From: UKL13-3 sp044353855
Lineage (GTDB): Bacteria > Bacteroidota > Bacteroidia > UKL13-3
Length of the DNA stretch: 64,000 bases
Direction: 5' to 3'
Assembly: GCA_044353855.1 (NCBI GenBank)
Contig: JBILBF010000002.1
Location: forward strand, 496,001-560,000
The position numbers and the translations under genes are program-made. Position 1 is the first letter of the stretch; each line of letters begins with the position of its first letter. This document shows, piece after piece, positions 35,640 to 44,851 of this stretch. The notes below the pieces were generated by a model. That model did no database searches and was not told the origin of the DNA. It saw only the letters and a list, made by a program, of their open reading frames with translations.

Positions 35640-36558
35640 ACTCTCCATTATTATACCGTGTTATTTTAACGAAGCCAATATACCAGTTACTACAGCTGAA
35701 CTTATTGCTACCGAAAAACTGTTTACGGATGACATGGAGTTTGAATACATTATGGTGGATGATGGCAGCAAAGATGATACCTTTAAAGCACTTACCCTTT
35801 TTAAAAATCAATACCCAAACAAAGTTAAATTAATTAAACTTTCCGGAAATTTTGGGTCGTATAATGCCATTCAAGCAGGCATGAAATATGCTACAGGAGA
35901 TTGTACGGTTGTGATTACTGCCGACTTGCAAGACCCTCCAGTATTGATGGTTAAAATGGTTGACTATTGGAAAAAAGGAGTGAAATTGGTGTTGGCAAAT
36001 AGAGAAGACAGAGACGATCCTTTTTTAACCAAATTTTTTGCCAACAGCTACCAAAAATTAATCCGCAAATTTGCGTTACCCAATTTACCCAAAGGTGGTT
36101 TCGATTTCTGTTTGTTTGATAAACAACTTCGCGAACAGGTAATCGCTCTCGAAGAAAAAAATACCAACTCCTTATATTTATTGGTATGGCTCAAATATGA
36201 TTACGTTACCATCCCATACAAACGTACCGAACGGACAATTGGCAAATCGCGTTGGACACTCCAGAAAAAAATTCAATTGTTTATCGACTCTTTTATTTCA
36301 TTCTCTTACACTCCACTCCGTTTTATTACCACAGGCGGATTGATACTTGGCCTTATTTCATTTGTATATGCTTTGTATGTGGTATGGGCTAAACTAACGG
36401 GGCATGTAGAAGTGGAAGGTTGGACAGCTATGATGGTTGTGTTTTTATTGGTATCCAGTTTTCAAATGATAGCCATTGGCATTATTGGCGAATACCTTTG
36501 GCGCAACTTAGATGCTACCCGCAAACGTCCTGCTTTTATCGTTGAAGAAATTGTTTAA
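35632..36558 (+). CDS. GT2 glycosyltransferase with two C-terminal membrane helices
   Basis: The 308-residue protein has a GT-A domain starting LSIIIPCYFNEANI, the DXD-type site YIMVDDGSKDDT near 41-52 and ITADLQDPP near 100-108, and RTIGKSRWTLQKKIQ. Two membrane helices follow near 228-250 and 262-285. The layout is that of DPM1/GtrB/ArnC-like enzymes, which transfer a sugar onto undecaprenyl or polyprenyl phosphate at the inner membrane. It could load the amino sugar made by FdtABC, but the donor is not readable from sequence. Confidence 0.88.
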   Translation: MAKLSIIIPCYFNEANIPVTTAELIATEKLFTDDMEFEYIMVDDGSKDDTFKALTLFKNQYPNKVKLIKLSGNFGSYNAIQAGMKYATGDCTVVITADLQDPPVLMVKMVDYWKKGVKLVLANREDRDDPFLTKFFANSYQKLIRKFALPNLPKGGFDFCLFDKQLREQVIALEEKNTNSLYLLVWLKYDYVTIPYKRTERTIGKSRWTLQKKIQLFIDSFISFSYTPLRFITTGGLILGLISFVYALYVVWAKLTGHVEVEGWTAMMVVFLLVSSFQMIAIGIIGEYLWRNLDATRKRPAFIVEEIV

Positions 36559-36610
36559 TGGAGTGTATACATTCAGTAAATAGCAAAAAATAATTGTCAA
36601 TCGAAAACCA

Positions 36611-37120
36611 ATGACCCACATTTCCGATAAAAAATGGTATGCTATATACACCAACCCTAGAGCTGAAAAAAAAGTTGCAGGATCATTACAGGTAAAAGGA
36701 ATAGAAGGTTATATACCTTTACAAACCACCATTAGACAATGGAGTGATCGAAAGAAAAAAGTAGAAGAACCTATTTTTAAATCCTATGTTTTTGTACATA
36801 TTCAGTACGAACTCGAACAAATGAATGTACTTTCCGTTCCGGGCGTAGTTAAATTTGTTCGAATTGGCAAAGACCTCTCACCTATCCGTACAGAAATTAT
36901 AGATGCTATTAAGGTATCACTCATGCATGCTAGTGAAATAACACTCACATCCGAAAAACTATCCATTCAACAACCTATAACTATTATAGCTGGACCTCTG
37001 GCTGGCATGCAAGGTATTATTACCCAGCAACAAGGTAATCACTATTTTGCCATTCATATCGAACAAATCGGAACCCACTTATTGCTTAAAGTACCTGCAG
37101 CCTACCTCAAGCCCCTGTAA
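36611..37120 (+). CDS. NusG-like transcription antiterminator, UpxY type
   Basis: The 169-residue protein has an NGN domain (KKWYAIYTNPRAEKKVAGSL, IEGYIPLQTTIRQWSDRKKK, PIFKSYVFVHI, PGVVKFVRIG) and a C-terminal KOW-like segment (GPLAGMQGIITQ). UpxY/LoaP/RfaH-type NusG paralogues are encoded inside long polysaccharide operons and keep RNA polymerase elongating through them. Its position inside this locus, rather than in the ribosomal cluster, marks it as specialised. It sits after nine kilobases of upstream genes, so it would act on the downstream part or arise from an internal promoter. Confidence 0.88.
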   Translation: MTHISDKKWYAIYTNPRAEKKVAGSLQVKGIEGYIPLQTTIRQWSDRKKKVEEPIFKSYVFVHIQYELEQMNVLSVPGVVKFVRIGKDLSPIRTEIIDAIKVSLMHASEITLTSEKLSIQQPITIIAGPLAGMQGIITQQQGNHYFAIHIEQIGTHLLLKVPAAYLKPL

Positions 37121-37257
37121 ATTCAGTTTAGTGATTACTTTTTTTATTCTTAAAATTCACTTGCTTTTCTAAAACCTAAAAGGTAATATCGAGTACTTTT
37201 TTTGCTCAAAATAAAATAGGTGATGTGACTCACGGGGCGAAGCTGTGTAAAGACGAA

Positions 37258-37785
37258 ATGATTGAATCCCTTATAACTTCCAAAACCCGCATTAAGTTGT
37301 TGCTTAAGTTTTTCTTAAATAGTAAAAACTCCGATTATCTGCGAAACCTAGAAGCTGAATTTGGCGAAAGTTCAAATGGAATTCGAGTAGAGTTAAACAA
37401 ATTTGAAAAGGCGGGATTATTATGCACCAGTGCTTATGGTAACAAAAAAATATTTACGGCCAATACCAAACATCCCCTATTTGCTGATATCAGAAGTATT
37501 TTATTAAAATACACTGGGCTCGATAAAATTGCAGAACAAGTAATAGGCAAATTAGGTGATGTGGAAGCCGTTTACCTGGTTGGCGAATTAGCTAAAGGAC
37601 TCGATAGCCCAATTATTGATTTGGTATTTGTAGGTGATATTAACAAAACTTATTTACTTACGCTTACTGAAAAAACTGAAAAATTGATTCATAAAAAAGT
37701 GCGTTTTGAAATATTTACCAATGTAGAATTTTCAGTACAACAAAACACCATTTTAAGTCAACCTCATTTTAATATTATCCATTAA
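37258..37785 (+). CDS. Winged-helix regulator with nucleotidyltransferase-like domain
   Basis: The protein is 175 residues from ATG 37258, and a GTG at 37225 would add eleven residues. Residues 1-75 form a winged helix (ITSKTRIKLLLKFFLN, GESSNGIRVELNKFEKAGLL). Residues 95-165 resemble a minimal nucleotidyltransferase fold (VYLVGELAKGLDSPIIDLVF, KKVRFEIF) lacking the usual catalytic GSxxxGxxxxxSDxD aspartates. Proteins of this kind precede Wzm genes in other Bacteroidota polysaccharide loci, but their function is unknown. It abuts wzm with a 1-base overlap. Confidence 0.72.
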   Translation: MIESLITSKTRIKLLLKFFLNSKNSDYLRNLEAEFGESSNGIRVELNKFEKAGLLCTSAYGNKKIFTANTKHPLFADIRSILLKYTGLDKIAEQVIGKLGDVEAVYLVGELAKGLDSPIIDLVFVGDINKTYLLTLTEKTEKLIHKKVRFEIFTNVEFSVQQNTILSQPHFNIIH

Positions 37786-38645
37786 TGAACCACGAAGAAG
37801 CTATAAAAGAATGGGATTTGGTCATTGAGCCTCAACACTCCTTATTTAAACTCAACCTTAAAGATGTTTGGCGTTACCGCGATTTATTAAGGCTTTTAGT
37901 TAAACGAGATTTTACTTCCTTTTACAAACAAACCATTTTGGGCCCTTTGTGGATATTTATTCAACCCTTATTTACCACCATTACCTTTGTATTTATTTTT
38001 GGAAACCTTGCAGGCATCAGCACAGATGGATTACCTCAACCGCTCTTTTACATGACTGGAGTTGTAGCATGGGGTTATTTTGCCGAATGCCTCACCAAAA
38101 CATCTACTGTATTTAAAGACAATGCCAATATTTTTGGCAAAGTATACTTTCCACGATTAATAATGCCCCTGAGTATCGTGGTTAGTAATTTGGTAAAGTT
38201 CGGTGTGCAATTAGTGATGTTGGTATTGCTATTTGGCTATTATATATTTTTTAAGGATTTTAGACCGGAACCAACCTCTTACTTACTTTTACTACCAGTA
38301 TTTATGGTGTGCATGGCAGCCCTCGGTTTGGGCTTAGGTATGATTATATCGGCCCTTACTACCAAATACCGTGATCTAGCCTTTTTGGTAACCTTCGGTA
38401 TACAATTGTTTATGTATGCAACACCCGTCATTTACCCTATGAGCGCTGCTCCCGAAGCCTATAAATGGCTCATCAGCCTCAACCCTATGGCTACTATAAT
38501 TGAGGGTATACGCTTGGGGTTATTTGGCAAAGGAAGCTGCTCACTTGCTGATGTATCTTATCTATTAACGGTTACCGCCAGTTTATTGGTTATAGGTACT
38601 TTGGTGTTTAATAAAGTTGAAAAGAATTTTGTGGATACGGTTTAA
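37785..38645 (+). CDS. wzm: Polysaccharide ABC transporter permease (Wzm-like)
   Basis: This 286-residue ABC-2-type permease has a cytoplasmic N-terminus (WRYRDLLRLLVKRDFTSFYKQTILGPLW) and six membrane spans. The segment ALTTKYRDLAFLVTFGIQLFMYATPVIYP is the usual family signature. With the Wzt-like ATPase at 40193 it would export undecaprenyl-linked polysaccharide across the inner membrane. The two subunits are separated by an epimerase gene and a small winged-helix gene, which is less usual than adjacency. Confidence 0.92.
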   Translation: MNHEEAIKEWDLVIEPQHSLFKLNLKDVWRYRDLLRLLVKRDFTSFYKQTILGPLWIFIQPLFTTITFVFIFGNLAGISTDGLPQPLFYMTGVVAWGYFAECLTKTSTVFKDNANIFGKVYFPRLIMPLSIVVSNLVKFGVQLVMLVLLFGYYIFFKDFRPEPTSYLLLLPVFMVCMAALGLGLGMIISALTTKYRDLAFLVTFGIQLFMYATPVIYPMSAAPEAYKWLISLNPMATIIEGIRLGLFGKGSCSLADVSYLLTVTASLLVIGTLVFNKVEKNFVDTV

Positions 38646-38659
38646 TACAAGGCAACTTA

Positions 38660-38761
38660 ACCCCCAACCCAAAAGGGTGCAGCCCACAATAACAATAAAA
38701 TAAATTGAACTCTACTTTATTTACAACAATTCGCGCTTATGCACCCTTTTAGGCAGGGGGT
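38660..38761. repeat. Inverted repeat element between wzm and the epimerase gene
   Basis: Arms 38660-38681 (ACCCCCAACCCAAAAGGGTG-CA) and 38740-38761 are inverted copies identical except for a five-base block. The roughly 58-base AT-rich centre codes for nothing recognisable. No T-run follows. It resembles a small palindromic intergenic element. Confidence 0.55.
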
Positions 38762-38816
38762 AGCGTTTGGGTATGGGTTTAAATTAGCCCGTTATTGAAA
38801 TTTTAATCTAAGGAAT

Positions 38817-39830
38817 ATGAAAATACTTATTACAGGAGTAGCCGGATTTATTGGTATGCATACAGCACTTCGCTTGATAAAAGAAGGTCATGAAATCATC
38901 GGTCTAGATAATATCAATTCATATTACGACACCAATTTAAAATATAGACGTCTCCAAGAACTAGGCATCCCTAAATCTACAATCTTATACAATAAAATTT
39001 TAACTACAACATCTGGTTTTAAATTTATTGAACTTAACTTGAGTGATGCAGGAAACCTAATGGCACTATTTGCCAAACAACAATTTGATATTATCATCAA
39101 TCTTGCAGCACAAGCTGGTGTAAGGTATTCAATCACAAATCCTAAAGATTATATTGAATCGAATATTGTTGGCTTCTTTAACTTGCTCGAATGCTGCAGA
39201 ACATTTGTTCCCAAACATCTTATATACGCATCCAGTTCTTCGGTGTATGGCAATAGTAACGATGTTCCTTTTAGCATCACCAACAATACCGACAGCCCAA
39301 TTTCATTATACGCTGCCACAAAAAAAACAAATGAGTTGATGGCCTATACATACTCGCACTTGTATTCGATTCCTTGTACCGGTTTGCGTTTTTTTACGGT
39401 ATATGGACCATGGGGACGACCGGATATGGCTTACTTTAGTTTTACCAAAAACATACTTGAACAACGACCCATCAGTTTGTATAATAATGGAAATTTAAAA
39501 CGCGACTTTACCTATATAGATGATATTGTTGAAAGCGTCACTAGATTGATACTAATTACACCCAAAGCAAGCGAAATCGAACCTGCATATCGATTGCTCA
39601 ATATCGGAAATCAAAACCCAGTGTCAGTTTCTGAGTTTGTTTCTGTAATTGAAAAACATATTGGACAAAATGCAATCATCGAATCAAAACCTATGCAACC
39701 TGGTGATGTATACACAACATATGCAGACACAAAAGAGATTGAAGCACAAACAGGATTTGCGCCCAATACACCCATCGAATCGGGACTTAAACAATTTGTT
39801 GATTGGTATAAAAGTTATTATTCTGTATAG
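38817..39830 (+). CDS. NAD-dependent epimerase, UDP-glucuronate 4-epimerase-like
   Basis: This 337-residue short-chain dehydrogenase-type enzyme has the NAD motif GVAGFIGMH at residues 7-15, GLDNINSYYDTNLKYRRLQEL (typical of CapI/LpsL-type UDP-glucuronate 4-epimerases), the serine region ASSSSVYGN and the catalytic Tyr/Lys in YAATKKTNE. Further family signatures are RFFTVYGPWGRPDMA and FTYIDDIVE. It would convert UDP-GlcA to UDP-GalA for polymer synthesis. UDP-glucose or UDP-GlcNAc specificity cannot be ruled out. Confidence 0.85.
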   Translation: MKILITGVAGFIGMHTALRLIKEGHEIIGLDNINSYYDTNLKYRRLQELGIPKSTILYNKILTTTSGFKFIELNLSDAGNLMALFAKQQFDIIINLAAQAGVRYSITNPKDYIESNIVGFFNLLECCRTFVPKHLIYASSSSVYGNSNDVPFSITNNTDSPISLYAATKKTNELMAYTYSHLYSIPCTGLRFFTVYGPWGRPDMAYFSFTKNILEQRPISLYNNGNLKRDFTYIDDIVESVTRLILITPKASEIEPAYRLLNIGNQNPVSVSEFVSVIEKHIGQNAIIESKPMQPGDVYTTYADTKEIEAQTGFAPNTPIESGLKQFVDWYKSYYSV

Positions 39831-39858
39831 AGAAACAGCATGGTTTACTTTTTATTAA

Positions 39859-40155
39859 ATGAAAACCCGAACAATAAAAATAAAGAATAAAAGTCTATAT
39901 TTAGAAATAATTGTATCAAATGGATTTAAAAATACCCTAATATATACTAATCAAAAAACCGATAAGGTTACCGATAAACAGCTAATTATATTAAAGCTAA
40001 TAACCCAAAACGACCAAATTACAACCAGTGAATTGGCTATAAAAATCTATATATCGCAACGTAAAATAAAAGAAAATATGGCAAAGCTTAAAGCAGCTGG
40101 GTTATTGGAACGAATAGGACCGGCTAAGGGCGGTTATTGGAAAATAGTACACTAA
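39859..40155 (+). CDS. Small winged-helix protein
   Basis: The 98-residue protein has a C-terminal winged helix (TDKQLIILKLITQNDQITT, SQRKIKENMAKLKAAGLLERIG, GGYWKI). This resembles the terminal HTH of AlbA/RecG-like ATP-binding regulators, but the ATP domain is missing. It may be a stand-alone regulator or a leftover fragment. It sits between the epimerase and wzt genes, spaced 28 and 37 bases, in the same direction. Confidence 0.6.
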   Translation: MKTRTIKIKNKSLYLEIIVSNGFKNTLIYTNQKTDKVTDKQLIILKLITQNDQITTSELAIKIYISQRKIKENMAKLKAAGLLERIGPAKGGYWKIVH

Positions 40156-40192
40156 CATAAATCTTTCTTCATAAAACCTAGCATACATTTAA

Positions 40193-41422
40193 ATGACCAC
40201 AGCCATTAAAGTAGAAAACCTTTCCAAACTATACCGCTTAGGAGAAATTGGAACCGGTACCATAAGCAGAGACATGGAACGTTGGGTTGCCCGTTTGCGA
40301 GGCAAAGAAGATCCCTTTTTAAAAATTGGACAAACCAATGATCGAACTACCAAAGGCGATTCTAATATTGTTTATAGTTTACAGGACATCAACTTTAACA
40401 TACAACAAGGAGATGCAGTTGGTATTATTGGCCGGAACGGTGCCGGAAAAAGTACACTCCTTAAAATCCTTTCAAGAGTAACATCCCCTACTACCGGCAG
40501 AATCAATATTAAGGGGCGTGTAGCAAGTTTGTTGGAAGTGGGAACGGGTTTCCATCCGGAGTTAACCGGACGGGAAAACATTTACTTAAATGGCGCCATT
40601 TTGGGCATGCGCAAAAACGAAATCAACCGCAAACTGGATGAGATTATTGATTTCAGCGGTGTTGAACGTTATATAGATACCCCTGTAAAACGATACAGCA
40701 GCGGCATGTATGTACGTTTAGCTTTTGCCGTTGCAGCACATTTAGAAAGTGAAATTTTAATTGTGGATGAAGTATTAGCTGTTGGCGATGCCGAGTTTCA
40801 AAAAAAGTGTTTGGGTAAAATGAGTGATGTAAGCAAAGGTGAAGGGAGAACAGTATTGTTTGTGAGTCACAATATGGCGGCTGTAGAAGAACTTTGCAAC
40901 AATGCAATTATTATGGAAAACGGATTAATTAGTCATTTTGGAGGAGTAAGCCATAGCATTGATTTATATTACCAAGGGCTTCAAAAAAAGAAAGCAACAA
41001 AAATAATTTTTTTGGTTAAATATCAAGACGACAGTAAATGTTGGAAGGTGGATGAAAAGCTTGAACTAAAATTAATTTTTGAGAAAAAGTATCAAGGATA
41101 TTTTGTAGATATTTCATTTTATGATAAAAATGGTATCAAACAATTTTCTGTAGAAGGAAAAAACGCAAAAGAAAGAGAGCTTCAAATAAATAATAATTCT
41201 GAAATAACTTTGATAATAGTAAATCCAGGATTTGTAAATGGAAGTTTATCAGTTGATATTGGCTTAAAGAAAGACCACTATTCAAATTATGAAATATTAG
41301 AAAACGGAATAGGAAATATATTGACAAAGGATATTTCTACATCTTCAATAATTAATGGTATTGTATTACCAAAAATTTATATATGTGAAAACGAAATTGA
41401 CAGAACAAAGCTATTGGGTTAA
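40193..41422 (+). CDS. wzt: Polysaccharide ABC transporter ATPase (Wzt-like) with C-terminal domain
   Basis: The 409-residue protein has Walker A GIIGRNGAGKSTLLK near 75-89, the ABC signature VKRYSSGMYVRLAFA, Walker B LIVDEVLAVGDAEFQ and the H-loop VSHN. Residues 275-409 form a Wzt-type carbohydrate-binding beta-sandwich with a poorly conserved, AT-rich sequence. That domain usually recognises the chain-terminal sugar of the exported polymer. The C-terminal coding sequence overlaps the next frame by 68 bases. Confidence 0.9.
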   Translation: MTTAIKVENLSKLYRLGEIGTGTISRDMERWVARLRGKEDPFLKIGQTNDRTTKGDSNIVYSLQDINFNIQQGDAVGIIGRNGAGKSTLLKILSRVTSPTTGRINIKGRVASLLEVGTGFHPELTGRENIYLNGAILGMRKNEINRKLDEIIDFSGVERYIDTPVKRYSSGMYVRLAFAVAAHLESEILIVDEVLAVGDAEFQKKCLGKMSDVSKGEGRTVLFVSHNMAAVEELCNNAIIMENGLISHFGGVSHSIDLYYQGLQKKKATKIIFLVKYQDDSKCWKVDEKLELKLIFEKKYQGYFVDISFYDKNGIKQFSVEGKNAKERELQINNNSEITLIIVNPGFVNGSLSVDIGLKKDHYSNYEILENGIGNILTKDISTSSIINGIVLPKIYICENEIDRTKLLG

Positions 41423-41819
41423 TGCACAAGTAAATATCAATTTAAATCTTGCTGATGATAATCTTATTAAATTGTGGATTGAAAGTAATTTGAATTTTAC
41501 AAAGATTAGTAATTGCATTGAAATAGGTTTTTTCCAACGTATAACACGTTTATTATTTGATTATAAAAATTATAAAATGCATAATATTAATTCAATGGAT
41601 TTTGAAAAAAGGTCTATTTTTTTAGAGACACCCGTTATTGCTAATCATTACCAATCGTTATCATTTGTTACAGAGTTAGGTGTAGGCGTTCAAATAAAAA
41701 GTGTTTTAGAAATACCACAAATATTTGAAAACAGGAAATTGAAAGAGCGAATATTCAATCCTGATAAGTACAAATTTTCGGAACAGTATCAAAAATTGTC
41801 CTCTTATTTTCTAACTTAA
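41355..41819 (+). CDS. Hypothetical protein, possible glycosyltransferase C-terminal remnant
   Basis: An open frame of 154 codons overlaps wzt by 68 bases and is the only coding-like frame in 41423-41819. It has no credible start of its own. The part RSIFLETPVIANHYQS and FVTELGVGVQIKSVLEIP looks like the nucleotide-sugar-binding end of a retaining glycosyltransferase, and the N-terminal half such an enzyme needs is absent. It is best seen as a truncated or frameshifted gene joined to wzt. The family match is weak. Confidence 0.4.
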   Translation: MVLYYQKFIYVKTKLTEQSYWVNAQVNINLNLADDNLIKLWIESNLNFTKISNCIEIGFFQRITRLLFDYKNYKMHNINSMDFEKRSIFLETPVIANHYQSLSFVTELGVGVQIKSVLEIPQIFENRKLKERIFNPDKYKFSEQYQKLSSYFLT

Positions 41820-41842
41820 AAAGGCTTATTTAATTTACTATT

Positions 41843-42577
41843 ATGACTAAACTGACAACTCCAGAATTTTGGGATAAAGCATATGAAAATGTTGACTTCA
41901 AATTACTGCCGCACGAAAACCCTATCAGAAGCTGGATAGAAAAGTATGTAGAAAAAACAGAAGATGCTAAAACAGCGCTCGAAATTGGGTGTTACCCTGG
42001 TAGGTATATTGAAGTCCTCGGAGCTTTAGGATATAATTTAAATGGCTTAGACTTTAATGATAATCTCCCCCAACTAAAAAACTGGCTACAGTCTTTAGGA
42101 CATTCAGTTGACTCCTTTGACCAAGTTGATTTTTTCAACTATAAAACGGAAGAGAAATTTGATATAGTTTGTTCATTTGGATTCATAGAACATTTTAGTA
42201 ATTGGGAAGATGTTTTAAAAACACACATGAAGTTTGTAAAAAAGGACGGCTATCTAATTATTGAAGTCCCAAACTTCAGAGGTGCTTTGCAATATTTACT
42301 CCACTTTTTTCTTGACAATGAGAACTTGAAAAAGCATCATCTTCCATCAATGAATCCTAAAAAATGGAAAAGTATAGTTACAGAGGCTGGATTTGAAATT
42401 TTTTTTTGCGACTATATGGAAACCTTTCAATTTTGGCATAACAACAATACTCCCAAACGTTGGCAAACTAAATCTTTAAAATTTATAAGTAAAAAACAAA
42501 AGATGATTAGTAGCTTATTTTCAAAACCCAATTCCGTATCCTCACCTTATATTGGCTTAATCGCAAAAAAGATATAG
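41843..42577 (+). CDS. Class I SAM-dependent methyltransferase
   Basis: The 244-residue protein has the SAM-binding motif ALEIGCYPGRYIEVLGALGYNL near residues 47-68 (a GxGxG-like loop with C-Y-P-G-R replacing the standard glycines), followed by FDIVCSFGFIEHFSNWEDVL and GYLIIEVPNFRGALQYLLH. It probably methylates a sugar or a chain end in the polysaccharide. O-methylation of the terminal sugar is a known stop signal for Wzt-dependent export, which makes its place just after wzt suggestive. Confidence 0.85.
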   Translation: MTKLTTPEFWDKAYENVDFKLLPHENPIRSWIEKYVEKTEDAKTALEIGCYPGRYIEVLGALGYNLNGLDFNDNLPQLKNWLQSLGHSVDSFDQVDFFNYKTEEKFDIVCSFGFIEHFSNWEDVLKTHMKFVKKDGYLIIEVPNFRGALQYLLHFFLDNENLKKHHLPSMNPKKWKSIVTEAGFEIFFCDYMETFQFWHNNNTPKRWQTKSLKFISKKQKMISSLFSKPNSVSSPYIGLIAKKI

Positions 42578-42584
42578 ATTATAA

Positions 42585-43832
42585 ATGAAATCTAAAAAAA
42601 TACTTCTATTGGGTCATCCTGAATATACTTTACCTGCATATATCGATACAAATTCAGGTGGTGTAGTAATTGATAGTACACTCAAAAAAATCCCATATGG
42701 ATACACTGTTTGGAACATATCGCCATACAAAGATGAAGTTGAGAACTATAAAATAAACAAAACGATATATCGACATTTCGATAAAAATAATTTTTGCCAC
42801 AAACTTGTGAAAAAAATTATAGAGCGCTTTTCGCTTATAAGAAACTTTAATAACCTCACCAATCCATATAAAAACTTCCTAGTCGCAATAATTATCGAAT
42901 ACATTCTAAAAAGACCTAATATTATTATTGTTCATACTACTAAATTGCCATGGGCATCATTGTTAAAAACGATATTTAAACGTTGTAAAATTCTGCTTTA
43001 TCAGCATAATAGTGAATTAGATAGTGAATTTGAAAAAGAGTTGTATCAACTAGAAGGATTAGCCGGTCACATATTTGTTAGCCAATTTGCAAAAAAAAAA
43101 TTACTTCAAAAAATTGAACCCAATAAAGCCTTGTACACTAAACATAGTAGAATAAGTAGAGTTATAAAAAATGGCATTAATACTGATTTATTTAAGCCAC
43201 TAACACAAAACGAGCAATCAACTTTTAGAAGTAGACTAAAGATTCCAACAGATAGTTTTGTTATTGTTTTTTGTGGACGATTAATCGAACGAAAGGGTGT
43301 TCATCTTTTAATAGATGCCTTTATTAACATCAAAAAAGATACCCATTCTAATTTAACATTAGTGCTTATTGGATCTGACGATTACAATACCAATAGCACA
43401 ACAGATTATATAAAATCACTGAATGATAAAATTAGATCATCCAATACTGAAAAAGATAATATCATTTTTACTGGTGTGATAAAAAACAAAGAAACCTGCA
43501 ACTATTATGGCATGAGTGACTTGCTCGTTTTTCCGAGTATTGATTTAGAGGGATTGCCATTAGTTCCTTTAGAAGCTCAGGCATGTGGAATCCCTGTAAT
43601 TGCTAACAAAATTGGAGGTGCTTCAGAATGTGTATTAGATGGCGAAAGTGGTTTTTTAATTGACGAGATAAGGGAAGACTCTTTGGAAAAAAAAATTCGA
43701 GAGTTTATGAATAAGAGTAACAATGAGAGAACAAAAATGAAAGAAAGTGCAAGAGCTTTTATTTTACATGATTTTTCAGAACAAATAATGTCTAACACAT
43801 TTTACTCTACAATAGAAGAGCTAAACTTGTAA
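42585..43832 (+). CDS. GT4 glycosyltransferase
   Basis: This 415-residue GT-B enzyme has SFVIVFCGRLIERKGVHLLIDAF at the linker/C-domain (about 222-244) and the EX7E donor motif in DLEGLPLVPLEAQACGIPV near 324-342. The N-terminal domain is AT-rich and divergent. It transfers a sugar with retention of configuration in the cytoplasm, but donor and acceptor are unknown. It is spaced 7 bases from the methyltransferase gene and 5 bases from the next gene. Confidence 0.9.
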   Translation: MKSKKILLLGHPEYTLPAYIDTNSGGVVIDSTLKKIPYGYTVWNISPYKDEVENYKINKTIYRHFDKNNFCHKLVKKIIERFSLIRNFNNLTNPYKNFLVAIIIEYILKRPNIIIVHTTKLPWASLLKTIFKRCKILLYQHNSELDSEFEKELYQLEGLAGHIFVSQFAKKKLLQKIEPNKALYTKHSRISRVIKNGINTDLFKPLTQNEQSTFRSRLKIPTDSFVIVFCGRLIERKGVHLLIDAFINIKKDTHSNLTLVLIGSDDYNTNSTTDYIKSLNDKIRSSNTEKDNIIFTGVIKNKETCNYYGMSDLLVFPSIDLEGLPLVPLEAQACGIPVIANKIGGASECVLDGESGFLIDEIREDSLEKKIREFMNKSNNERTKMKESARAFILHDFSEQIMSNTFYSTIEELNL

Positions 43833-43837
43833 AAAAA

Positions 43838-44851
43838 ATGTACGATATTCATAACCAACCTATTTGGTTTAATGCCTATGTTAACAGTTTTGATATACAG
43901 CCGCAGCAACTTTTTCCAATTGGTTATAAAAACAATATCCTGCAATTATGTGCTCACAAACAAAAATTTAATGTTGTTGTTAATAAAATCACTTTAATGC
44001 CACTTGCACATGGAGCGAATGATTTTTTCCTTTTAGGAACTAGTCTTGAGCATGAGGAAGAAACAACAGCATACTATGCCGATAAATTGTTTCAACGAAA
44101 AAAAGAGTGGGATCAATTAGTGTTAACAGAAGTTCCAACAACCGATTTTTTTATAACAGCATTCATAAAACAGCTGCACAAAAAAGGATTTCAAATTACA
44201 CAAGATGTATCGCGTTCTTTTTACCATATTGACTTAACTCAAAATTGGGATAGTTACTACAAGGAATACGTTCACAAAAAAATACTTGATTTACGAACAC
44301 GTATCAATAAATTAAAAAGAGAAGGATTTGATTATACTGTGAGCACTATGTATACCGGTATAACACCTTATCTTAATTCCATATTGGATTTCTACGAAGA
44401 GCGCAGAAAACATACTGGGCAACCAAATGCATTTTCAAATCCTTTACATGTCAATATGCTTCGAGAAATTATTCCTGCCTATGAAAAAATGGGGTGGATG
44501 AAATTATCGATTCTGAAAGGTAGTGATGGAAAAGATTGGGCGTACCAATTGGATTTTGTCAAAGATGGAATTCAATATCATTATGCTCCTACTTTCGACA
44601 TGAAGTATGCAGCTTATTCTCCGAGTAAAATTTTACTATTCGAAACCATCAAAAGTGGATTCGCAGATTCAAGTCTACATGAATTTAATTTTATGAGAGG
44701 GGAATCCGATTACAAAAAGCAGTTTGCGTATGCTAAAACTCCTTTTATAAATCTTGTGGTTAAAAACCCCTACTCTACTCGAAATAAAATTTACAATGCA
44801 TACAATAAACTCTCATACCTAAAGCTTGCTTTTCAAAAATTAACCAAATGA
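43838..44851 (+). CDS. BcsL/FemAB-like GNAT acyltransferase
   Basis: The 337-residue protein matches the CelD/BcsL-type Acetyltransf_6 group related to FemAB. Visible segments include SRSFYHIDLTQNWDSYYKEY, LRTRINKLKREGFDY, HYAPTFDMKYAAYSPSKILL and LHEFNFMRGESDYKKQFA. Members add acyl or aminoacyl groups during exopolysaccharide or cell-wall synthesis. The acceptor here is unknown. The stop overlaps the deacetylase start by 4 bases (ATGA), indicating coupled translation. Confidence 0.78.
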   Translation: MYDIHNQPIWFNAYVNSFDIQPQQLFPIGYKNNILQLCAHKQKFNVVVNKITLMPLAHGANDFFLLGTSLEHEEETTAYYADKLFQRKKEWDQLVLTEVPTTDFFITAFIKQLHKKGFQITQDVSRSFYHIDLTQNWDSYYKEYVHKKILDLRTRINKLKREGFDYTVSTMYTGITPYLNSILDFYEERRKHTGQPNAFSNPLHVNMLREIIPAYEKMGWMKLSILKGSDGKDWAYQLDFVKDGIQYHYAPTFDMKYAAYSPSKILLFETIKSGFADSSLHEFNFMRGESDYKKQFAYAKTPFINLVVKNPYSTRNKIYNAYNKLSYLKLAFQKLTK

